NCBI GenBank assembly: GCA_024305405.1
Contig: JAKNDB010000085.1
Location: forward strand, 496,001 to 560,000
Length of the DNA: 64,000 bases
Direction: 5' to 3'
Source of the DNA: Dirofilaria immitis
Lineage: Eukaryota; Nematoda; Chromadorea; Rhabditida; Onchocercidae
Part shown: positions 54,201-64,000 of the stretch, in pieces
Layout: each line of letters begins with the position of its first letter
How positions within the stretch are numbered: position 1 is the stretch's first letter
Position numbers and translations under genes: made by a program
Notes under the pieces: generated by a model
What the model saw: only the letters and a program-made list of their open reading frames with translations
Told to the model about the DNA's origin: nothing
Databases searched by the model: none

Positions 54201-54952
54201 AGTATCAATTCATAATATTAATACTTCCAAAAAAAAAGAGAAAATATATTAATAAATGATAATGATTATTTAACATTTGTTAATTTCATCAATTAATAGT
54301 AATTCCTACCTATACAAATGCATGGTTTTTCCTATCGAAAGTATCCTAAAATACCAATTCAATGATTCGCTTAATTAATCTAAAAAAATTTTGCATACAA
54401 ACAGATCAAATACAACTAGAATAGGAAAATATTGTTAATATGATTGATCATTGCCAAAGAAAACGCGCCTGATTACCGTACTTTACTTGATCACTGATTA
54501 AAAGCAATGAACAAATAAAGTAGAATAGTCATTTTCTTTTAATCAGTATAAAAATTTTGTCATTTAACCAAAAGTGATAACTTGTTGATCAATCAAAAAT
54601 GCCTTAAATTAGTTGTCTGTAGAGATCGAAGAACTGGTAAGCATCATTTCAGATATTTATCCAAAATGCGGTAGCAAAATAAAATCGAAACAACTGAAAT
54701 ACTGATGATTCATGAATCGAATCATTAGTTTATTTCGAATTAATAATCTATCAATTTTGATAAATTAACAAACATTTGAGGTATCAAAATTTATTTTGAA
54801 ATATATTTTCAAATGTTGAATGAGAATTCGATTAGAATATTAATTCCTATAAATGAATATCATGTAAATTATTCATTGTTGATCATTATTGATCGGATGA
54901 TAAGATATAAAAAATGTAATAAATCAAAGAAAGATGGTATTATTTATAGTAA

Positions 54953-57900
54953 ATGAAATTGCTAACGGCTGTTTCATTATATTTTTCTATTGTACTCACA
55001 AATAGTGTCCAGTTTTCTCGTCAGTTTAATTTGCTTTTTTTTCTTTTTTTTTCCAACTAATTAATATTTATTAATGATATTATTATATTTAATATCAGCA
55101 TAATATACAGTATCAATTTCCGTATCATATATATATATTATATTATGTATAATATTAATACTGATATATTAGTGCCAGCATATCATATGATACCAATTTC
55201 AACAATAATATATAATAATAATTAATATATTAATGCCATTATAATACATAATATTAATTTGCATAATATTAATATGTATATAATGTTATTAATATTAATA
55301 TAATGATATTAGTACATTAATTCCAATAACAATAATATATGCATATGTGTATAAATATAAAATATTAATTACTAATATTAGTATAACTAATACGATAATA
55401 TAAAAGGCCAGATAACAAATAGAATGATATATAAATAATGAAAAGAATTTCTATGATTTTGAAATTTTAATTTGACTAATTAATTTCTCGTTCATTTTTC
55501 CGGTTGCCTCAATTATGGTTATGCTTTCTACCGTTATTGGGCAGATCAGAAGCAAAAAGTTATTTGCTATTTCCATGAATTCCCTGTAAAAGAAGTTAGC
55601 TTATTTGAATACATATTTATTCAACTGAATGAGAAAGATTATTTAATTAATCTTTTTCATATAACTTAATTAACATTTGATAACAATCAAATGTTAATTA
55701 TTATAAATATAAGCTTAAAATGTTGCATGCAAGAGGAAGAACGGGATCATTATTATTATTAGAGCATAAAGATAATCTTATTTTTTTAAATGCTGATAAT
55801 CAGACATTTTACGGCCTATTAAAGAGTATAATTAATTAAAAGATATGCTGTAGTAAATAATTATCAGTTTCATTAATAATAATAATAAAATCAGAAATAT
55901 GCATATGAAAATAAATAATAATAAATTATTAATTGCTTTCTTATCATTTCTTTATTTTCCTTCATATTTATTTATATGCTTAATTTTTAAGCTATTCCAC
56001 TAATTTCTATGCTAAAATGATCAGTAATTTTATTGATCATTTATAATAGGTAAATCTTAACATCAGCATTGAAAATATTCTCCAACATATTGTTCACAAA
56101 TACAAACAAAATAATATAACAGAAGCGATAGCACCAACATCGGAAGATTTGAGTAATTTTCATTATGCCGCATTGCTTAGTAAGTATATTCTTAATTTCA
56201 ATTCCTTATTATTTATAATTTATTACTACTTGCTAATTAAGATTTATAAAGATTTATTATTATTGTTATTATCATTAGCTTATTTGGGAAGATGAGGAGA
56301 TTTGTTTATGAATAAATGAATAATTAATAGATAAATAATTTGATGAATAAATAAGTTGATAATTATTTATAGATGAAAGAAAGGAAGTAATTTAGCAAAG
56401 TTTAGATATAATTTTAATTTCTTTTCTTATCACATACTTTAAATATTAAATTGGAAATTTTTCACTATTTCACTGGAAAATTACGTTGAATATAAATTAT
56501 GTGCAAACATTTTATTGAAAAAATTGATAAAAGATATCACTTGTAAAATCACTATTGTGAAATTTTATATTAACAAGTAAATATAGGATTAATGATGATT
56601 ATAGCATAACATCAACATATAACAGCGCTTGGAAATATCAAATCCTTAGATTAAAAATAACTATTCCTTGTTTAACTAAAATCAAATATAAGCAATTGGT
56701 TTAATTCAGTTATGATAATCTTTTGGATAAGCTGATATGATATGCAAACATTTAAATTGCATGTATTTCTTCAAATAATATCATAAATAATTATTACAAA
56801 ATTTTTCATACATAAAACATTTCATACATTTTTTTTCGTTGAATTATCTATTGAAAATTTATTATAGTAAAAAATGCAAAATATCATTTAAATTTATACA
56901 GTTTGAATAAATTTACATTAATTTCACATCACAATTTCAATCTTGTCTTGTCTAGCTAAATGAAATGGGAAAAAGTATAATAAATAATTATAATTATTAA
57001 ACAATAATACTTAATTATGATTATTAATTATTAACAGTAACACTTCCTATTTTTATACTCTTTTTCTTCCCTATCCAAAAATGAAATGCTTAATATTAAT
57101 TAGTAAAATTGAATTCTTATTTGACGAAATTAAACTAATTTTTTTTTTTAAAATTACATTCAGGATATCCGGAATACGCAGAAGGTGATGTAGGTGCATT
57201 ATTTGGATTATTTTTCATACGACAGCATGGTTTTATGGATAACGATTCATCTGGATTGTATGGTGGACGAATGATTTGGTATGATGGTACACCTGCAACA
57301 ACAAATTTTAGCTCATTCTATGATTCGTCATTCAATCCACGTATAAATAAATCTAATTGTTATCGTTTCATGACATGGACTATTGAAAATAATGATTGTA
57401 AGTAAAATATTAAAATTATGCAAAAATTTTTATTATTAAAATTTCAACTTTCTAAAATTCCACTTGAAAAAAAAGTCCAATATAAATATTTTAAAATTTT
57501 ATTGATCAAAAAAAAGAAAATATTTTCTCAGTAAATGCTAACAAATAAATTGAATTATCTTAGAAGGTAATTCACGAATTACATCTGTCATTTAAAATCA
57601 TCATGAATCCATGGAATACTGTAAAAATACCGTAGACAAATAAATATCAATTTCACTCAATTTGCATATTTACATTACAATATTTGAAATTTTTTTTGAA
57701 ATCATTATGTTTATGATATGGTAGTGTTTTTTTTTCTAATTTACTTTTTGAATAAATGAAAAAATTTTTATTAAATTAAATATTGATCTACCATATCTAT
57801 CATTTTTTTCCTTACTGTAGCTATTTAATTTTAAAATAATAATTCAGAGTTATATAAAAGGAATCATATGATTTATGAGAAATAAAATTAGTTGCAAATT

Positions 57901-60408
57901 TTAGTTAAAATTATGCCATTCGAATGTAATCAAAAATTAACAATTTATCGTTATTTGGTTGGATTCAGCTATTTAATTGTAATTTCTTTAGATTTTGAAC
58001 TGAAAAATGCTTGTTTTTAATTAAAATATGAGTTTTCTATTTATTTTTTATACATTTTTCTCATCGTTTTTCATATATATATTTATCAAATAAATGATTT
58101 TTTATCAAATAGTTCTCAACCAGCCAAAGAATTTATCAACAATTTTTAGGATTTGCCAAAAAGATTAAACATGAATATGATCGGGGTTCGAAAATAGCAT
58201 TAACTGATAACGACATAAGTGAGTTTATCTTAATTTTGATTATTTAAAACTTATTCATCATTTCTTAATTCTTGTTTGAATTGATGTTTAGGATTTATGA
58301 TCATTGAAATTTTATAATTTTAATAAATTTCGATTTATTCCTCAAATTTTTCCTAAAAACAATATGGAGTGAAACGACATGGATTACATCTCCGTCATCG
58401 TATTGATTTAATTTATTTCTTTAAATTAATCTTAGTTTTTGGAATATTTGAACAATAAAATTGATGCCAAATTTATTAGATAATTTAGGCAGTCCGAAAC
58501 GATGCGCACTTGGTGATCATGGATGGCAAGAAGCGAATGGTGAAGTGCATTGTTTTTCAATTGTATATAAAATGTTGAATTATACGGTGCTTAAAATTTT
58601 TGAATAATTAATTGATAGATGAATTTAATTTGTTATAAATTTCTTCCTATTATAAATGAAAACTTTTTTTAAATAATCCGTACAAAAGCGAGCAAAAGGC
58701 AATATCGACTAATATGCAAAAAGATTTGAAAAGTTTAGATATTTTATAATATAATAAAATTTTGTTAATTTGAAGATTATAAGTGAAAAGGGAAGAATTT
58801 ATTTCTATGTTATAAATTTTTTTCAGGAACAACTTTATTCCATCGATCATTCATTGTGTCGTTTTCAGCGAAAGCGAAAACGTATCGCAATGTATCCAGC
58901 AGTATTTCGAAACAACGATGAATATAAATTTATTACCGAAAAACTTCAAGGTTAAAAGTTGATACTCTAAAGCAAATTAGTAAATTTTATAAAATGCGTA
59001 AAACTTCCAAATTTTTTTTTTTTTTTGTATCACAATGAATATTACCATCTGTTTATTTTTCTAGATGATCTTAAAAAGGATCAGCCAATATTTTATCGAT
59101 ATCATCCTGTTTTATTCGGCTTATGGTATTTCCGTGGAGCTGGTTATCGTTGGAGTGAATTCTCGCAGACCTCCAATTTTGAATTTGTCGATCTTGATTT
59201 CGATCCCAAATTAAATACATCACAATGCTACCGATTTTTAGCTTTTCCATGTTAACTGAAATTTCATATTTTGAACTCAAATTAACAGACTCCGCCATAC
59301 GAAAAAATTCTAAACATTTTAAATTTTTCGTCATATTAATTATATTTCATTTTATTTTTTCAAAACTTCAAGCATTTCTGAGAAAATGTTTGAGATAGAA
59401 TCTGTTTTGCAATTAATTATAATAGATAAGAATAAAGCGCTTATTACAATTAATTATTTTAGAAATCTATTTACTAACTTCACGGTTTCTAAACCATTTT
59501 TAAACAAAACTAATATGAAAATTTAATCAATTATTTTCAAAAAAGAAAAAAATGAAATTTTGCAGTTGATACTAAATATGCAACTGCAATAGAATGTTCG
59601 GTGCAGCTTGCTGTCCTTTCAGTTCTATGCATGTACAAAGCGGTAAGTTACCAATAGCAATTTTGAAATTCGCTATATTATTTAAATGAAATAAGTGAAA
59701 ATTACTCAATAAATCACCTGACTAATAAAAGATATGTAAAATTTTTAGCGCAATATTACAATGATTGATTCATCGTAGCAAGCTGTAGCAATTTACTTCC
59801 AATATTACTAATTGTATATTTTAGGATCAGCTTTATCCAGAGTCTCCTTTATCTCCGATAATAATCTCTGAAGGTAAAAATGGCATTGCTTCGTGTATCA
59901 TCATCACCACTTTTTAAGATTTGCATTCACTGTTTTCATCATTGCATGAATTTATCCTTTTCATTCTACTCCTAAAAAATATCACAATTTGGAACAATTT
60001 TTAGGATTTACCGTTCAGCTCATGAATCCGAAACTGTTGAAAGAATCGATCAGTAAAGGAAAAGGTAAACATTCGATTATCTTCTCAAAAATTTCAATTT
60101 ATTTTCAATTTAGGACGCATAAATCTTATGCGTTCAATCTATTAAACATTAATTTATATCCGTAACTTACATTTGATCTAAAATTTGCGATACTCATAAC
60201 AGTACTTAATCTATATCTAATCATGACCATAATTCACATTTAATGTGAATTTTGCGACAGGGCACTCACATACCTTCTCATACTGTATAACTAACTATTT
60301 TCAGGAAATCAAGAACGATGGGGAAGTACGATACCAGTCATACTGCTTATTATGTGGTACTTTTCCTGCAAACTTTTTTCAATGTGTCATTTCTTCTTCA
60401 CTGTATGA
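54953..60408 (+). CDS. Type I membrane protein with two C-type-lectin-like domains
   Basis: Probable surface or secretory-pathway protein. Exons: 54953-55023 (signal peptide MKLLTAVSLYFSIVLTNS), about 55504-55585, 56050-56179, 57164-57397, 58113-58218, 58489-58562, 58827-58950, 59065-59250, 59566-59642, 59825-59873, 60005-60064, 60305-60408; about 430 codons. Domain 1 starts CLNYGYAFYRYW..VICYF and includes GGRMIWYDGTPATTNF and SNCYRFM. Domain 2 starts CALGDHGWQEANGEVHCF and includes FRGAGYRWSEFSQT and SQCYRFL. These paired Cys, GW/GY and W.DG positions are those of divergent nematode C-type lectins; the QPD/EPN carbohydrate motifs are not evident, so sugar binding is doubtful. The C-terminus VILLIMWYFSCKLFSM is a membrane anchor with almost no tail. 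Problems: exon 2 lacks an AG acceptor (CCGG at 55500-55503), and the 57397/58113 junction is one base out of phase (a T too many at 57396-57397). Confidence 0.7.
55060..55420. repeat. Extremely AT-rich degenerate repeat tract (lectin intron 1)
   Basis: Almost pure A/T with many AATATTAAT and ATATTAGT-like units and short inverted repeats, more biased than the surrounding intron. Confidence 0.6.
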
Positions 60409-61080
60409 TTTCAGCACAAATTGAACGATAACATGTGGAATATGATGAAATTTAAATTAAAAAAAGTTGGAATAAAATTATTGATGGAGATCTTAACATG
60501 GGAATAAAGAAGCAATAGTTGGTAGGAGTAAATAGTACACACATATGAAAGCAACTTCTAATCATTATGACATAATTTTGGCATAAAATTGAATTCATGC
60601 CATCGCATACTGATCATTTTTCATATCTAGAATTAAGGTTATGTTATACGGAAAGAACTTAGGAAATGAAGATCTTGGAAAAACAACTTTACAAAGCATT
60701 ATCGGTCTGGTTTGGAATCAAAATGACAATAGTCGTGGTCTGTCATTGTAGCACACGCTCTATTGTTAATACCCTGCAAGATTCTTTTTAACATGTTCCA
60801 TTTCCATCTTCCAGATTCTCCTCATTTAGCTATAATTCCACTCGTACCTCAGCTAATACATTTGCATATGTATTTTGAGCGAAATGTTTATCTTCCATTG
60901 TAATTTTACGAATATATTTGGATGTAATAATGACAATATAATGTAAATCATTTCCTGAATCAATTCATTCGAATCTTGTCAAGTAATAGCGACCAACGTA
61001 CAAAGACCGTCCATTACACAAACTGAACTATCCGCTAATTTACTTACGCATAATAATATGCTGACCTATCACCGCTTCGT
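60409..61080. other. Intergenic, 3' region of the lectin-like gene
   Basis: AT-rich, with AATAAA at 60471-60476, about 65 bases after the stop, as probable polyadenylation signal. No gene seen in the rest. Confidence 0.45.
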
Positions 61081-61260
61081 TAATTCAAAACGCCCGCACA
61101 TCGTATGCGAGTCGAAAAATATTGTGCTGCAACGGTAGAAAGTTCGTCTACTGGCTGTAATTTTCGTTGGCTACGTTGCGTTCAGCGGGCGTAACGTTCG
61201 ATTGCTGAAGATCATCGATCAGACAGCTCATACATCCAGGGTTTTGGTTTTAGATAACTC
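61081..61260. promoter_or_regulatory. G+C- and CpG-rich promoter candidate of the dehydrogenase
   Basis: Clearly richer in G+C and CG dinucleotides than anything nearby. ACGCCCGC (61090-61097) and its inverse GCGGGCGT (61185-61192) flank the core. It lies about 250 bases before the dehydrogenase start, so promoter or enhancer function is a reasonable inference. No coding frame with resemblance was found. Confidence 0.4.
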
Positions 61261-61476
61261 TAGGAGCGATAAATATGCAATTTAATTCAGAAATGAAAGC
61301 TGAGGGAGACTATGCACATATCTGAAAGAAACATGCCTTTCCATTCAGTGTGAGAGACCAAAAACTCTTTTGTAATCCTTCCTTTTGACATGGTTTTCCA
61401 GGATTTACTTGCTAAAATAGCTCTAGAACGTTCATTACATGAAGTTAAGTGATCGATTAACTTGATTCATTAAGTT

Positions 61477-61483
61477 TATTCAG
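61477..61483 (+). promoter_or_regulatory. Probable trans-splice acceptor before the dehydrogenase start
   Basis: TTATTCAG ends at 61483 and the ATG follows after five bases (GACAA). This is a typical spliced-leader acceptor position; no 5' exon is recognised upstream. Confidence 0.5.
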
Positions 61484-61488
61484 GACAA

Positions 61489-64000
61489 ATGTCAGTACCA
61501 GTTATCAATCTTTCGGGAAAAGTTGCTGTTATAACAGGTAAGTTACTTTGTCCAAAATTAAAATGATGCTTATTTTTTGAAGTTCAACTATTACCTTTAT
61601 CATCGTGGAATTGAACGTTAGTCTCAGCCGGATATATCGAATCTGTTACTATGACCAAAAATACTATAAAGCGAGGAGCAAAACGGCATATTTGGTGAAG
61701 GAAAGGGATCTGAATTTTATCACTGTTAAGCTTAAAGTTCGTGAAACTTCTTTATTTGGCGCCTTTTTAATCAAAGTTCGTTTATTTGAGTTCGGCATGC
61801 GATAAATATGACGTTTTACGTGGTCATGATTTTTTTACGCGCATTTTGCGTGTTAGACTTAATAAGTAAGTATTATATTACTTATCTACAAATGGATTAG
61901 TTATAGGGCGTATTAAATAGTGTTTGTGATTTTATTGCTCACTATTAATCCAGCTGTTGTTAATTTGTTGGTTAATTGCTTGATAATGTCGCAAATATTT
62001 CTGAGCAGTGATAACTGGTGTTATTGTTAAGTAGTGTGATGTAGTACTGGAAATACATTTAAGTAATCACAAGTGATGTTAAAAATATTACTTGGAAACA
62101 ATAGAAAAACAAATCTAACGCTATCCTTATGATTAAGGCCACTAATTTAAGTGGAAAACGGCAGGAGTATAAGGGAATGAATTGGTAACTTCCTTCTATT
62201 TGATAATGTAGAAGACTAGATTATAAATGAATATTATGAGTTGAATTTTTATTTAGTAAATTTGAAAAAGTGGAAATTTTCTTTCGGAAAGCATATGTTG
62301 TGGATAATTTTTATATAAAATTAATATTAAATGAAATCGACTTCATAATGCATATTTGCGAAGTCCTTGCAGCTTTTTTTACGTAGATATTCGTAACATG
62401 TTTTTTTTCGCGTGATATAATAGCCCCGTAGTATTGAGAGATTAAAGTTGACGACAAGAGTGCAGCAGCTTTGCAGTATCGAAAGACTGAACTTGATTAT
62501 TATTAGATAAGCTAGCAAGTAGATGTATTTACGAGGTAGATTTGAAACTATTTGTTTACAGTTTTAGTTCTTTTCTTAACATCTGATTGTCCAATTAAGA
62601 TTAGTATGAAGTGACTGATAATGAAAGTGGTTTAACTGATTGTCGGATACGATGTCAAGCAAAAGGAGCGAGTAGGGAAGATTTTTTTTCTTCTGTAAAT
62701 ATAATGTTTGGATTAGTCCTCTTAAAAATGGATTGCGGAAGAAGGATGGCGATGTTATGTATTTACCTATTTATAAGAAAATTTCAAGATTTTAATCGAA
62801 GATGAACTTCATCAACAGCACTGACTTATAAATTAGGTATATAAGGGAAAGCACGAAAACGATAATAGTTATATACAGCAATAAAATATTATGGTCACTG
62901 ACAATGTAATTATTAATAATTCGAACTTGGTTAATTAAAAACATAACAAACACAAAACAATATTGCAGTTGTTATTATGAACAGTGTTTTAATTAGCTTA
63001 ATCCTACTCTTACATACTATCCGAATTTTTTGTTTCTAGAAATTCAGAAGTTATTTAATTTAGTAGTTAATTTTGCACAGTTTGATTAAGGAGCCACATC
63101 TGGTATTGGTTATTCGACAGCATATCTTTTCCATCAACTTGGTGCAACACTAGTTATAACCGGAAGAAATACTGAACGGTTGAAAACGCTTGAGAAACAA
63201 TTGAAAGATGGAAAGGTTATTTATTTTTAAGAATGTCAAAAATGATAGGTAAAATATTACAATTACTGTCAAGCATAAAGATATATTAATATATGGTGTA
63301 TATTGACAACTATTATAATGAATTCGTTGATTCGCATAAGTGATAAGTAAATGATTACATAAATATGCGTGAAAGTAATTGAAGTCAATTATTATTTTTA
63401 CAGAAATGAAAAAACGAGAGATATGATGATATAAAAGTCTAGTGCTATAAGTTCTGTTTAAAGCGATTGTAGGAATTATATATAGTGATAATTTAATCTT
63501 AGTTTGCTACAGCGAAAATCGCTTGTGTATCAGAAATCCTTTTATAAGTCGCATAAAAATACTATTATCAAATTACTTCGTTTTCTTTTTTTTTTAGTTT
63601 ACTCAGTGGAAAAATATATCATGATTTGAATTTCTAAACCTCAACTAATCAACGCATAGTATGATATTTTTGGTTTATTTAAAGTTTCTGAGAATATTCT
63701 TTCAGTACTAGTCTTCTCTGATTATTTATTCATTTACGGCAATTAGTGAAACTTTTTCTTCTTCACATTAACTAAGCAAAATCACATACAGATAAATCAG
63801 CAGTAGTACTGATGAAACATCATTATGCGAATTAATTGCTCATTTTTAGGGTCAAATTCTGGCTATTGCCGCAGATCTTACAAAAGACGAAGAGATTCGA
63901 GAACTCGCAAAAGCGACTGTTAATAAATTTCATACCGTGGATATTTTGGTAATAATCTTCTGCTGTGATTAAAAATTACGGTCAAGTATTTTTAGTAAAA
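61489..64000 (+). CDS. Short-chain dehydrogenase/reductase (SDR), 5' part
   Basis: NAD(P)-dependent oxidoreductase of the classical SDR type. Exons: 61489-61537 (MSVPVINLSGKVAVITG), 63091-63215 (GATSGIGYSTAYLFHQLG, then VITGRNTERL), 63850-63948 (GQILAIAADLTKDEEI, then VDIL); the last donor GTAATA continues past the window end. Phases join throughout. The cofactor loop TGATSGIG is the classical TGxxxGIG motif and is split by intron 1 (about 1.55 kb). The GRN pattern after the second strand favours NADP(H). AADLT is the usual adenine-ring contact. The catalytic Ser-Tyr-Lys and NNAG motif lie in exons outside the window. Substrate cannot be inferred. Acceptor of exon 2 is TTAAG rather than TTCAG. 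Open frames inside intron 1 have no family resemblance. Confidence 0.88.

Noticed and set aside
62611..62805. 64-codon frame inside the dehydrogenase intron
   Set aside because: No family resemblance, no splice sites in frame, and it lies between two exons that join in phase.

Overview
This window looks like nuclear DNA of a parasitic nematode, most likely a filarial or other clade III (Spirurina) worm. It is very AT-rich, genes are split into many 50-250 bp exons, 3' splice sites follow the short nematode T-rich-AG type, and two genes start directly behind a splice acceptor, as expected for spliced-leader trans-splicing. The asparaginyl-tRNA synthetase closely resembles the filarial enzyme as I recall it. 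Nothing here is bacterial: no operons, no Shine-Dalgarno sites and no CRISPR array.

Layout. 1-760 (-): decayed BEL/Pao retrotransposon. 2428-5235 (+): SLC35B4-type nucleotide-sugar transporter. 7243-10806 (-): cytosolic asparaginyl-tRNA synthetase, 11 exons. 11442-14230 (-): unrecognised gene with a signal-peptide-like start and duplicated exons around a minisatellite. 14719-15443: large inverted repeat. About 17077-21709 (+): remains of an ABCA-type ABC transporter. 22480-26211: C2H2 zinc-finger relics on the minus strand and a zinc-finger gene with tandem PLDLS motifs, broken by frameshifts, on the plus strand. 26262-35951: mostly simple-sequence intergenic DNA. 35952-47761 (+): Numb adaptor, 14 exons. 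50017-54017 (+): protein tyrosine phosphatase with an intact active site. 54953-60408 (+): membrane-anchored protein with two C-type-lectin-like domains. 61489-64000 (+): 5' part of a short-chain dehydrogenase, cut by the window end.

The genes do not form one pathway. They are independent housekeeping genes (tRNA charging, sugar-nucleotide transport, oxidoreductase), developmental and signalling genes (Numb, phosphatase) and surface or secreted genes (lectin, unknown secreted protein).

A theme across the window is that otherwise intact, conserved genes carry single-base discrepancies in short homopolymers. This fits residual assembly errors better than gene death, so I call the conserved genes functional and flag each discrepancy. 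The ABCA relic, the minus-strand zinc-finger relics and the retroelement look truly decayed. Exon limits were worked out by hand from reading frame, splice consensus and remembered family sequence; no alignment was run.
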